Below, piece after piece: positions 19,264 through 27,656 of a stretch of 64,000 nt of DNA. Made by a program: the position numbers and the translations under genes. This DNA comes from Paenisporosarcina quisquiliarum (GTDB taxonomy: Bacteria > Bacillota > Bacilli > Bacillales_A > Planococcaceae), in assembly GCF_027563315.1 (NCBI RefSeq), contig NZ_JAMKBJ010000002.1, positions 62,001 through 126,000 of the forward strand, given 5' to 3'. Below the pieces are notes generated by a model, which was not told where the DNA came from, did not search any database, and worked only from the letters and a program-made list of their open reading frames with translations. Position 1 is the first letter of the stretch. Each line of letters starts with the position of its first letter.

Positions 19264-20274
19264 TTATAATCGATTCATTAAAAACAATTCCAGGATTCGT
19301 TCACGTCGGCCGCTGCTGGTTTTTAATTGATAGTCAGCACTTGCAAGTCGATGCAACACTTCGAGTAATCGTTCTTCGCCCACCTGCTGTCTGCTTTCGA
19401 CAATCAGTTTGACCCGGTACGGATTGACTTTTAGTTGCTTCGCGATTGCCTGTGCATGATAGCCTTTCTTTTGCAGATAGCGTACATTCGACATGAGACG
19501 AATTTGTGAAGCGAGCAAGGCAGTCAACATAATTGGTTCTTCTTTTTGACGTAACAAATCATGGTAGACCGACAACGCCGTTGATGTATCTCCACGCAGA
19601 TAAGCATTGAGTAACTGGAAAGCGTCCTGTTCCAATGTACGCGTCATCAACAATTCCACGACATCTTTCGTGATTTCGGGTTCTTCCCCGATATAGGTTG
19701 CCATCTTATGTAATTCAGACTGTAGTTGCACTAAGTCCTGTCCTACCGTTTCAATTAATCGGGCTATGGCATCTGCCGTCATGCTTTTGTGTTCCTTCGA
19801 GACGATTGATTGCACCCATACTGTAAGATCATTACCTTCCAATGGTTTCGCTTCCAGTAACAGAGCTTTATCCTTCATCAGTTTCGTCACTTTTTTACGC
19901 TCGTCCAATTTTTCATAAGGAGCGATAAAAACGGTGATTGCTGTTTCAGATGGATGCTGAACCCAATTTTCAAATGCTTTCAAATCATGATCTATTTTTT
20001 CTTTTCCTTTTTCTGTCGCTTTTAAAAAGGAGGCATTTTTGGCGATAATTAATTTACGATCTGTAAAAAACGGAATGGTGTCCGCTTCTTCTATTACATG
20101 CTGAACGGGAACTTCATCTAAATCGAAGACCAGTACATCCGTTTCACCGGCTTGATTTAGTGATTCTTTCAGACGACGGATCGTTTCGTCGAAAAAGTAA
20201 TGCTCAGTGCCGACAAGCAAATAAATCGGGCTGAATTCACCGTTTTGAATCTTTTTCCAAATACTTGAGAACAT
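19264..20274 (-). CDS. holA: DNA polymerase III delta subunit
   Basis: A 336-residue HolA (YqeN), the clamp-loader subunit that opens the beta sliding clamp. It shows the typical start FSSIWKKIQNGEFSPIYLLVGTEHYFFDE and the AAA+-like lid and collar arrangement, ending in a helical domain (TSSGRRERILELFLM). The start at 20274 is supported by AGAGGAGG eight bases upstream; an alternative seven codons earlier has none. It lies between comEC/yqzM and rpsT as in B. subtilis. Confidence 0.96.
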   Translation of the reverse strand: MFSSIWKKIQNGEFSPIYLLVGTEHYFFDETIRRLKESLNQAGETDVLVFDLDEVPVQHVIEEADTIPFFTDRKLIIAKNASFLKATEKGKEKIDHDLKAFENWVQHPSETAITVFIAPYEKLDERKKVTKLMKDKALLLEAKPLEGNDLTVWVQSIVSKEHKSMTADAIARLIETVGQDLVQLQSELHKMATYIGEEPEITKDVVELLMTRTLEQDAFQLLNAYLRGDTSTALSVYHDLLRQKEEPIMLTALLASQIRLMSNVRYLQKKGYHAQAIAKQLKVNPYRVKLIVESRQQVGEERLLEVLHRLASADYQLKTSSGRRERILELFLMNRL

Positions 20275-20440
20275 GAAGAACCTCCTCTGACACACTTTCC
20301 CTTACATTATACATGAAATTAAAAACCACAGGTGTTTGAACAAAATGTGTCATTCACTTGAAATCACTGAAAAAAACTTGTTGTTTATGGATTTTTCCGA
20401 AGCAATCACTTATAATTAATTTGAATTAGGAGGGGTAGCA

Positions 20441-20575
20441 ATGAACGAATTTGAAAAGAATGTCCAAACCAGACGTAACGATGTGGTTGACTCGGGTATT
20501 GGTTTCGTTGTATCTTTTGTTTTCTTTGCAGCGATTTTCACCATTGCGACTGTAATTGACTTCATTACAAAATAA
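20441..20575 (+). CDS. yqzM: Small membrane protein YqzM
   Basis: A 44-residue protein starting MNEFEKNVQTRRNDVVDSG and ending in one hydrophobic helix (about 20-40). It matches the YqzM family of small membrane proteins, which in B. subtilis also lies between holA and comEC on the opposite strand. AGGAGGGG is eight bases upstream of the ATG. Function is unknown; the genomic position is conserved. Confidence 0.93.
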   Translation: MNEFEKNVQTRRNDVVDSGIGFVVSFVFFAAIFTIATVIDFITK

Positions 20576-20582
20576 GCAAGAA

Positions 20583-20617
20583 AAGAGACTTCTCATTTTG
20601 AAAGGTCTCTTTTTTTT
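20583..20617. terminator. Bidirectional terminator of yqzM and comEC
   Basis: AGAGAC and GTCTCT flank a partly paired loop, with an A-tract on the left and eight T residues on the right, so it can stop transcripts from either side. Its right part overlaps the last codons of comEC. Confidence 0.85.
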
Positions 20618-22830
20618 ATGCTTTTTTCGTATGACGTTTGTACAGTCATTACTTGTTGATTATACCGGACATGTATGGAGCCTACATCAGCAGTCGTTAG
20701 CGTGGGCAAGTGAAGGTCCTTGAATCTCTCAATCACGTCAGGGCTTGGATGCCCATAACGGTTGTTTTGACCTGCTGAAAATATGGTGAGCCTTGGTTGA
20801 AGCCGCTTTAAAAATGCCTCGGAACTTGACGTGTTACTCCCATGGTGTCCAGCTTTTAGTAACATGAGATTTTGTATACCAGCATAACTCTTCAGTAAAT
20901 TCTCTTCTCCATCTTGTTCTAAATCTCCCGTAAACAATGCTGTAAACAACTCATGCTTTAAATAGAGAACGAGAGAATCATTATTGCCTTCGTACGTCGT
21001 ATCTTGTGGCGATAAATAGGTGAAATTAGAATCACCGATGCGAAAACCATCCCCCGCCATTTTTTCTTTAACTGGAATATTTTTAGTCAATGCTGTTTGT
21101 AAAGCTTGTTGCAATGTATCTTCGGTAATTGCTCCAGGCGTTACATGAATTTCTTTTACATTCATTTCCTCCAGTATTTCTTCTGCCCCTTCCACGTGGT
21201 CACTATCCGCATGTGTCCATACAAACGTATCAATCGTATGAATGCCCCGTCCTTTTAGGAAAGGCACAATTACTTCCCTTCCAATTTCAAAAGGGCTGCC
21301 AGATTGTTTCCAAGCAGATTGATCAAACCGCAATAAACCTCCTGAATCAATCAAAATGGTTCCTTGACGGTGCGGGAGCTCAATAAGTGTTGCATCTCCT
21401 TGCCCAACATTCAAGAACGTAACTTCGATTGCAGAGTCGAAGTACAATGAACCCTGAATGATGATAATCGGTAAACCTAATGTCAAGGCGAGACGTTTAA
21501 AAGAGTATTGAAGCTCAAGAACAAAAAATGTACCTACTACACCTGTAAAAGCAACAATCATCTGCCAGTTAGATAGTTTGCCGGGATTCCATAACTGATG
21601 CGGCAAGGAAGCCAGTTTCAGGATGAACATGGTTAGAGCCATTCTTAAAGGTTCATAGAGGATAAATAGGATATCAGCTAACGACGGGAGGATGAATGTA
21701 AATAGAAATAACATTAAATTAATCGGTAAAATAATGACGGAAAAGAGCGGTACGAACAGAAGATTTACCACAAAAGAGGAAAGAGAAATTTCGTAAAAGT
21801 GATAAAGAAGAATCGGTGCAACCCCAATCTGACAAAGAAATGTAATCCAGAAAGATTGCTTGAACACTGTGGATTGGGCTTGTAGAAAAGGTGAAGAAAA
21901 TAGCAATACAGCGGCTGCCACATACGACAATTGAAAGCCAACTTGAAGCAACACACCTGGCTGCAAATAAATATATAGAAGTAAACTGATGGCAAAGGCG
22001 TCCTGTATTGCGACTCGCATATGGAACTGTCTTGAGAGTAACAGTATTTCTACTACTCCCACCGCCCGCCACACAGATGGAGCGCCACCTACTAAACTAG
22101 CATAGACTGGCAAACAAATCAGCAAACACCACACAGCGACTTCTTTTCGGATCGACAGCCTGAGGAGCGATTGATAAAAAATAAAGGTCAGAAACGCCAC
22201 ATGCAGTCCTGAAATAGCAAATAAATGAGTGATGCCAAGTATTTGATAGGCACGACTTTCCTGTGGGTCCACATCATCTCTCGAACCAAGTAAAAGCGCC
22301 TTGGTTTCTGGTTGAAGTGAAAGTGGAAAATGAAGTTCAATATGCTTCTCCATCTGAAACCGCTGCTTGGCAATCCAGCCGGTTACGCCTTCAGGCTGCA
22401 AGACTTGTTTCATCGAAATGACCGTTAACATTCCTTGAGCCCCATGGCTTTTTAAATACGTGTGCATATCGAAACCATATTCATGTGCAGGCAGCGGCAA
22501 TTCGGTTTCTTGTCCCTTCATCAAAAAAGCGGCACCTGTCAAAGACTGATTCAGAAAAGAGACCTTCTCTTTTTCAGATTCAAAAGCGTAGGTCAGATAC
22601 CACTTTTGTTCATGCTGATTGACAGCAAAGCCCCTGATCTTCGAGCCACTAATCGAATGGGTTGAAGTCCAGGTAAAAACATCTTCGTGAGCAGCAATAT
22701 CATCTACTTTGATCGACATCTTGTCTTGTGCATGCATAAAGAAAAAAATGGCTACTGCTACATAGCTTAATAAAAAAAATATCGGTAATCGATTACGGAC
22801 AAATAGTAGAATAAGTGGTGCATGTATCAC
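20593..22830 (-). CDS. comEC: Competence DNA channel ComEC
   Basis: A 745-residue ComEC, the membrane channel for single-stranded DNA uptake in transformation. A competence-domain membrane core (many helices, about 180-460, with ITHLFAISGLHVAF) is followed by a metallo-beta-lactamase-like domain, with VGQGDATLIELPH, WTHADSDHVEGAEEI and KAGHHGSNTSSSEAFL as metal-binding motifs. The only canonical start is GTG at 22830. The same frame stays open upstream to 22926 and encodes another hydrophobic segment, so the true start may be a non-standard codon near 22923 within comEB. It follows comEB in the late competence operon. Confidence 0.93.
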   Translation of the reverse strand: MIHAPLILLFVRNRLPIFFLLSYVAVAIFFFMHAQDKMSIKVDDIAAHEDVFTWTSTHSISGSKIRGFAVNQHEQKWYLTYAFESEKEKVSFLNQSLTGAAFLMKGQETELPLPAHEYGFDMHTYLKSHGAQGMLTVISMKQVLQPEGVTGWIAKQRFQMEKHIELHFPLSLQPETKALLLGSRDDVDPQESRAYQILGITHLFAISGLHVAFLTFIFYQSLLRLSIRKEVAVWCLLICLPVYASLVGGAPSVWRAVGVVEILLLSRQFHMRVAIQDAFAISLLLYIYLQPGVLLQVGFQLSYVAAAVLLFSSPFLQAQSTVFKQSFWITFLCQIGVAPILLYHFYEISLSSFVVNLLFVPLFSVIILPINLMLFLFTFILPSLADILFILYEPLRMALTMFILKLASLPHQLWNPGKLSNWQMIVAFTGVVGTFFVLELQYSFKRLALTLGLPIIIIQGSLYFDSAIEVTFLNVGQGDATLIELPHRQGTILIDSGGLLRFDQSAWKQSGSPFEIGREVIVPFLKGRGIHTIDTFVWTHADSDHVEGAEEILEEMNVKEIHVTPGAITEDTLQQALQTALTKNIPVKEKMAGDGFRIGDSNFTYLSPQDTTYEGNNDSLVLYLKHELFTALFTGDLEQDGEENLLKSYAGIQNLMLLKAGHHGSNTSSSEAFLKRLQPRLTIFSAGQNNRYGHPSPDVIERFKDLHLPTLTTADVGSIHVRYNQQVMTVQTSYEKSIKKRDLSK

Positions 22831-22892
22831 GAGAAATTGGTTGTAGCCAATTGCCGCGCTCGTTGAAACAATGGCTGCGATAGCTAAATAGA

Positions 22893-23474
22893 TTAAACGT
22901 TGTCTCCAATGGTATTGCCAAATAACTCATTCACCTGCGCTTCGTATGAAGCCAGTTCTTCTGCAGAAACACCATTCTCCCTTAATTTTTGAAGCATGTC
23001 CAAATACAATGTGATTTTCTGGTCGCTTAAGAAATCGATTTTTCGCTCATCAAATGGCACATGCACAACTTCCACATTTGCCTGGGCAAGTAATTGAATC
23101 GCATATTCATTGTTTTTATAATCTTTCGCGTAATATAAACGTCGGATACCCGATTGAATAATTGATTTTGTACATGGAAGGCATGGAAAATGCGTCACAT
23201 ATAAATCAGCTTCATTCGTCGAAATGCCGTATTTTGAACATTGAAGCAAGGCGTTCATTTCCGCATGAATCGTACGGACACAATGGTGATCCACGACATA
23301 ACAACCCTGATCGATACAATGATCGCCTCCAGAGATGGAACCATTATAACCGCCTGCCATGATTCGTTTATCCCGAACGATGGTCGCACCTACCGCCAGT
23401 CTTGTACATGTGCTTCTAAGTGCTAGTAAATGGCTTTGTGCCATAAAGAATTGGTCCCATGTTATTCGCTCCAT
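22893..23474 (-). CDS. comEB: ComEB, deoxycytidylate deaminase family
   Basis: A 193-residue dCMP deaminase-family protein. Zinc-site motifs are TIHAEMNAL (HAE) and FPCLPCTKSI (PCxxC), with an N-terminal VGATIVRDKRIMAGGYNG typical of the family. It would convert dCMP to dUMP, feeding dTMP synthesis; in B. subtilis comEB is in the competence operon but not essential for uptake. The start at 23474 is chosen because AGGGGGCG precedes it and the family begins near MERITWDQFFMAQ. A longer in-frame start 18 codons upstream lacks a site. Confidence 0.94.
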   Translation of the reverse strand: MERITWDQFFMAQSHLLALRSTCTRLAVGATIVRDKRIMAGGYNGSISGGDHCIDQGCYVVDHHCVRTIHAEMNALLQCSKYGISTNEADLYVTHFPCLPCTKSIIQSGIRRLYYAKDYKNNEYAIQLLAQANVEVVHVPFDERKIDFLSDQKITLYLDMLQKLRENGVSAEELASYEAQVNELFGNTIGDNV

Positions 23475-23547
23475 AATAACGCCCCCTGATTGTAAACTCA
23501 TATCTAGTTTAGTAGGAACATGTTTCAAACGTCAATTGTAGATGATT

Positions 23548-24177
23548 TTATTTAATCGAAATGAAATCTTTCAAGCTATCGAATGTCGAATCACCGATTC
23601 CGGAAACTTCCTTCAATTCCTCAATCGTTTGAAAAAGCCCTTTTTCTTCCCTGTAGGCTAATATGGCTTTTGCCTTTGAAGGACCAATCCCGGGAAGTGT
23701 CATTAAAGTAGTTTCATCTGCAGAATTGATGTTGATTATTGTTGATTTTGTTGAAGAACCATCTGGCGTGGAAGGAATCGAAATTGGGCCTTCTGTTTCT
23801 CCAATCAATGGGACATAAATGACCATTTCATCAATTAATTTCGCAGCGAGATTCAAAGCTTTTTCTTCAGCGGATGGCAAAATACCGCCAGCAAGCTGAA
23901 TGGCATCCAGTACACGACTACCTTGAGGCAATGTATAAACGCCTGGAACAAGGACTTGTCCTTTGATATCAACCACAACGACTTCAGTCATTTCTTTGTC
24001 AGGTTCATCCGTTTCATTGTGTTCTTCAGTTGGAATTGGTTTTACGATGGGGGTTTGAATGGTATCGAGCGTATTGGCAAGTGGGGGTGCCGGCTCGTTT
24101 GCAAATGGTTTAAACAATAGGACAAATAAAATGGTTCCTGCAACAGCTAACGCAACTTTATTTGTATGTTTTTTCAT
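23548..24177 (-). CDS. comEA: Competence DNA receptor ComEA
   Basis: A 209-residue ComEA, the membrane-anchored DNA-binding receptor for transformation. An N-terminal anchor (about 7-25) leads to a linker, a SLBB/DUF-like domain (DIKGQVLVPGVYTLPQGSRVLDAIQLAGG) and a C-terminal double helix-hairpin-helix (LMTLPGIGPSKAKAILAYRE, LKEVSGIGDSTFDSLKDF) that contacts DNA. It is the first gene of comEA-comEB-comEC. The divergent comER found upstream in B. subtilis is absent from the 119 bases before this gene. Confidence 0.95.
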   Translation of the reverse strand: MKKHTNKVALAVAGTILFVLLFKPFANEPAPPLANTLDTIQTPIVKPIPTEEHNETDEPDKEMTEVVVVDIKGQVLVPGVYTLPQGSRVLDAIQLAGGILPSAEEKALNLAAKLIDEMVIYVPLIGETEGPISIPSTPDGSSTKSTIININSADETTLMTLPGIGPSKAKAILAYREEKGLFQTIEELKEVSGIGDSTFDSLKDFISIK

Positions 24178-24296
24178 CCATGCGGGAATCAGATCGGGTC
24201 ATCCTTTCCTACAGGGAGCAATTCTTATGGAGTTATCCATACTATAAACGAATTGCTCATTATTGGAAAGTTTTATGTGAATCTGGGTCGGAACTA

Positions 24297-25034
24297 TTAT
24301 TTGATTGCATGGAAGAAGATTCGTTCACTGTTTTCTTCAGGCGACTCATTCGTCCAGTCTGCGGAAACTTCAATCTTTGAGAATCCTGTTTGTTGTAAAA
24401 ATGACAGATAATCTTCAATTGCAAACGAACGTTGATAATGACTTTCTTCGAACCGGTCATATGACCCACTTTTATTTCTCATAAAGAATGTTAAATCATG
24501 ATAAACGGAGTGAGGTTGCTCACCTGGCTCAGTGTTCCATATATAGGCAACGTTTTCATCTTCGTATGTAAATGGGCCGTCCAAAAATAATTCATCCATT
24601 TTGTAAACAGAATGAACATCAAAGAAAAGTTGTCCACCATCCGCAAGTGATTCATAAATGCCTTTAAACGTCTGCAGGACCTGCTCTTCATCCTCTAGAT
24701 AATTCAACGAATCAATCGATAGAACAGCTACATCGATTTCCTCGAATCCATCCAGATCCGTCATGGAGACATGGAACAGTGGAATAGCAAGACCTTGTTT
24801 TTGAAAACGGTCAGCTGCAATCGCAAGCATTTCCTCGGACAAATCGACTGCTTGAACAAGAAAACCCTGTTCTGCAAATTTCGCAGACAGGACTCCGGTT
24901 CCACAACCAATATCTAATAAAGATTTCCCATTCACATTTTCAACACTTGAAACAACCTTATCAACATAGTTGTCATACGGAATATCGGTCATTAAGGCAT
25001 CATAAATGTGTGCAAACTCTTTATAACTAGACAT
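24297..25034 (-). CDS. yqeM: SAM-dependent methyltransferase YqeM
   Basis: A 245-residue class I methyltransferase of the YqeM type. The SAM-binding motif is LLDIGCGTGVLSAKFAEQG near residue 40, and the second acidic strand is VQAVDLSEEM. The substrate is unknown. The start at 25034 is chosen because its ATG overlaps the rsfS stop (TAATG), giving coupled translation. It is the last gene of the yqeG-yqeM operon, just before the comE operon. Confidence 0.9.
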   Translation of the reverse strand: MSSYKEFAHIYDALMTDIPYDNYVDKVVSSVENVNGKSLLDIGCGTGVLSAKFAEQGFLVQAVDLSEEMLAIAADRFQKQGLAIPLFHVSMTDLDGFEEIDVAVLSIDSLNYLEDEEQVLQTFKGIYESLADGGQLFFDVHSVYKMDELFLDGPFTYEDENVAYIWNTEPGEQPHSVYHDLTFFMRNKSGSYDRFEESHYQRSFAIEDYLSFLQQTGFSKIEVSADWTNESPEENSERIFFHAIK

Positions 25035-25384
25035 TACGCTTCTGAGTCTACAGAGATGATTGGTGCATCTCCCCATAAACGTTCCAAGTTATAAAATGCG
25101 CGTTCATCTTTATGGAATACATGTGCAACCACGTCGCCCATGTCCACTAATACCCAACGAGCTGAGTCAAATCCTTCTAATCGTTTCACATCAAAACCTG
25201 ATTTGCCAGCTTGATCTGCCATTTCTTTTGCAATTGCTTGCACTTGACGGTCAGAATTTGCGTGACAAATAATAAAGTAATCGGCAAGCAAAGATACACC
25301 TTTCATATTCAATACGACGATATCTTCTGCGCGTTTGTCATCTGCTGCTTTATAAGCAACCTCTAATAATGTTGGAACTGTCAT
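25034..25384 (-). CDS. rsfS: Ribosome silencing factor RsfS
   Basis: A 116-residue RsfS (YqeL/Iojap family), which binds L14 on the 50S subunit and blocks subunit joining in starvation. Conserved segments include DIVVLNMKGVSLLADYFIICHANSDRQV (split across strands) and GFDSARWVLVDMGDVVAHVF. It starts immediately after the yqeK stop and overlaps yqeM at its end, so it is coupled on both sides. Length is standard. Confidence 0.95.
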   Translation of the reverse strand: MTVPTLLEVAYKAADDKRAEDIVVLNMKGVSLLADYFIICHANSDRQVQAIAKEMADQAGKSGFDVKRLEGFDSARWVLVDMGDVVAHVFHKDERAFYNLERLWGDAPIISVDSEA

Positions 25385-25954
25385 TCAGTCATTTTCCTTT
25401 CGTGTAACCAAATCATTATAACAATGAATGGAATCCGGATATACCGGTTGATTTTTTTGCATTAAAAATTGTATTGAACGTTGTACACAAGCTTTCATTA
25501 GCTCATTTAATCCTTGTTCATCCTGTTGTCTTAAGTCATCGACTCCAGGAAACTTTCGGTTCGGTTCTATCATATCGGCACAATAAAGTATTTTTTCAAG
25601 TTTTGTCATGTTGGCTCTGCCAGTTGTATGGTAGCAAATCGCGTTTAATACATCTTGATTTGACACACCAAATTCCTGTTGAGCTACATATGCGCCGACT
25701 GGGGCATGCCACAGTTCATGATGAAAATTTAAAAGGATTGGGTCCATCTGTTGTTCGACAATGGTTTGTTTCATCCATTCCCTATCTGCAAATTTCACGA
25801 CATCATGTAAAATGGCCGCAAGTTCAGCATCTTGTTCAGATACGCCATATACTTTCGCCAATCGAATAGCGGTTTCCATTACTCCTAAAGTATGCACGAC
25901 TCGTTTCTCAGGCATCCGCGTACGTATAGCATTTATCAAATCATCTCTATTCAT
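25385..25954 (-). CDS. yqeK: HD-domain phosphohydrolase YqeK
   Basis: A 189-residue HD-domain protein. The metal motif AAILHDVVKF is near residue 50, preceded by VVHTLGVMETAIRLA. YqeK proteins hydrolyse diadenosine tetraphosphate (Ap4A) symmetrically; this activity is family knowledge. I take the ATG at 25954, which overlaps the nadD 3' end by eight bases and has the conserved start MNRDDLINAIRTRMP. A start 35 codons earlier would lie deep inside nadD. It is followed directly by rsfS. Confidence 0.93.
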   Translation of the reverse strand: MNRDDLINAIRTRMPEKRVVHTLGVMETAIRLAKVYGVSEQDAELAAILHDVVKFADREWMKQTIVEQQMDPILLNFHHELWHAPVGAYVAQQEFGVSNQDVLNAICYHTTGRANMTKLEKILYCADMIEPNRKFPGVDDLRQQDEQGLNELMKACVQRSIQFLMQKNQPVYPDSIHCYNDLVTRKEND

Positions 25955-26513
25955 ACAATTTCTCCTGACGAATATAAGTTTGTACATTTTCTGGTAGTAA
26001 CAAGGATACATCTTTTCCTTCTTTGAACCGATTGCGTAGCGTGGTAGACGACAAATCAATTAACGGTGCATCAATTAATGTCACAGGATAATCAGAACGT
26101 TCTTCAAATCCTGGACGTCGAACACCGATCAAATTGACTTCTTCGACCAGTTCATCAATCTTATACCATTTGTCCAAAGAAGAAATCATATCGGCACCAA
26201 TCAAAAAACTGAATTGTGTTTGTGACTCGCGAGATTTCAGTTCATTCATCGTATCAAACGTATATGATAAGCCGCCTCTTTCAATCTCAAGCGGTTCCAC
26301 TTGAAAATATGAAAATGGCTCGGTAGCAAGTTGCAACATGTGCAGTCTTTGCTCACCGCTAACCAGATTCGATGCTTCTTTATGAGGTGGCTTAGCATTC
26401 GGCATGAATCGAAGTTCATCGAAATCCAGAGCATGATACACTTCATTTGCCATGATTAAATGTCCAATATGTGGAGGATTGAAAGTCCCGCCAAAAATGC
26501 ACACTTTTTTCAT
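25947..26513 (-). CDS. nadD: Nicotinate-nucleotide adenylyltransferase
   Basis: A 188-residue NadD that makes deamido-NAD from nicotinate mononucleotide and ATP. Signature motifs are GGTFNPPHIGHLIMANE near the N-terminus and SSTTLRNRFKEG near the C-terminus (the ISSTxxR pattern). It lies downstream of yhbY with a two-base gap and overlaps yqeK. AAGAGG is upstream of the ATG. Length is as expected. Confidence 0.96.
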   Translation of the reverse strand: MKKVCIFGGTFNPPHIGHLIMANEVYHALDFDELRFMPNAKPPHKEASNLVSGEQRLHMLQLATEPFSYFQVEPLEIERGGLSYTFDTMNELKSRESQTQFSFLIGADMISSLDKWYKIDELVEEVNLIGVRRPGFEERSDYPVTLIDAPLIDLSSTTLRNRFKEGKDVSLLLPENVQTYIRQEKLYE

Positions 26514-26515
26514 CG

Positions 26516-26815
26516 TTAGCCTCTTGTCGGCAATTCGATTTTTTTGTTGTTTTTAGAAGCCTTGTATAATACGACCGTCAAGCCGATTAATTGGACAAGT
26601 TCCGCCTTTGTTCCTTTTGCCAATTGCTCAGCCACTTCTTGCTTATCGTCTTCACAATTTTGCAAAATGCTGATTTTAATCAGTTCACGAACTTCTAAAG
26701 CCTCTTGAATTTGTTTCAGCATATGTTCATTTACTCCGCCTTTTCCTACTTGGAAAATAGGTGATAAATGATGTGCTTGACTACGTAAAAAACGTTTTTG
26801 TTTACCTGTTAACAT
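26516..26815 (-). CDS. yhbY: YhbY-family RNA-binding protein
   Basis: A 99-residue CRM-domain protein (YqeI in B. subtilis). It begins LTGKQKRFLRSQAHHLSP, followed by FQVGKGGVNE with the GKxG loop. Family members bind pre-50S particles and are linked to ribosome assembly. The start overlaps the 3' end of aroE by 14 bases with AGGAGG inside aroE. The position between aroE and nadD is conserved. Confidence 0.94.
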   Translation of the reverse strand: MLTGKQKRFLRSQAHHLSPIFQVGKGGVNEHMLKQIQEALEVRELIKISILQNCEDDKQEVAEQLAKGTKAELVQLIGLTVVLYKASKNNKKIELPTRG

Positions 26816-27644
26816 GTGGACCTCCTAGTGTTTGTTCGACTTGCTCTATCGTTTGTTTCGTATCAGGTTTGCGATTTGTCCACTTTTGAAATGAGAATGC
26901 TCCTTGATGTACAAACATCCCAACGCCATTTAAACAACGTGCTCCTCGATCTTTTGCTTCCGCCAAAAAAGGCGTCAATAATGGATTATACACAATATCC
27001 GCAACAATTGCTGAAGATGTTACATTTTCAAGCGACATTGGCATGTCCACTTCAGATGTTTTCATCCCAGCAGGCGTTGTTTGGATAATGATTAGAAACT
27101 GTGCAAGTTCTGATTCAGCCTGTGAAAGTGACAGCGCACGATCACCTTCTATATCATTGATTAATCGTTTGGAAGATTCGATTGTCCGGTTGGCACAAGA
27201 AATGCTTTTATATCCTTGAGTTTTCAGAGCAAATGCAATCCCTCTTGCTGCGCCACCGGCACCAATGATTAAAATTGGCAACTCTTTAAGGTTTGTCCCC
27301 ATCGCCTCTTCCAGCGAATTGACAAACCCGATGCCATCGGTGTTATAACCTGTCAGGGAACCATCCTCTTCCACTACGACCGTATTAACAGCCCCCATCA
27401 TGGCAGCTGTCGAATCTAAACGATCCAGCAAAGGGATGATGGTTTCTTTATGTGGAATGGTTACATTCCAACCGCTCGCCCCTAAACATTTAAGTGACTG
27501 GACAGCATTCACGAGCCTATCTCTTTTTATATGCAACGGAATATACGTGGCATCGATTGATAAATCAGCAAACCACTTACTGTGCATGCTTGGTGACATC
27601 GAATGGGAAATTGGATCCCCAATGACTGCATACCATTTTTTCAT
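26802..27644 (-). CDS. aroE: Shikimate dehydrogenase
   Basis: A 280-residue AroE that reduces 3-dehydroshikimate with NADPH in aromatic amino acid synthesis. Motifs are GDPISHSMSPSMH (shikimate binding), NVTIPHKE with the catalytic Lys, and IGAGGAARGIAFAL (NADP binding). It lies between yqeH and yhbY, as in B. subtilis (aroD there). AGGGGGCG precedes the ATG. Length is standard. Confidence 0.96.
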   Translation of the reverse strand: MKKWYAVIGDPISHSMSPSMHSKWFADLSIDATYIPLHIKRDRLVNAVQSLKCLGASGWNVTIPHKETIIPLLDRLDSTAAMMGAVNTVVVEEDGSLTGYNTDGIGFVNSLEEAMGTNLKELPILIIGAGGAARGIAFALKTQGYKSISCANRTIESSKRLINDIEGDRALSLSQAESELAQFLIIIQTTPAGMKTSEVDMPMSLENVTSSAIVADIVYNPLLTPFLAEAKDRGARCLNGVGMFVHQGAFSFQKWTNRKPDTKQTIEQVEQTLGGPHVNR

Positions 27645-27656
27645 TTCAGCCGCCCC

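Noticed and set aside
25474-25869. 131-codon plus-strand frame opposite yqeK
   Set aside because: A shadow of the yqeK coding sequence, which has clear family motifs and coupled neighbours.
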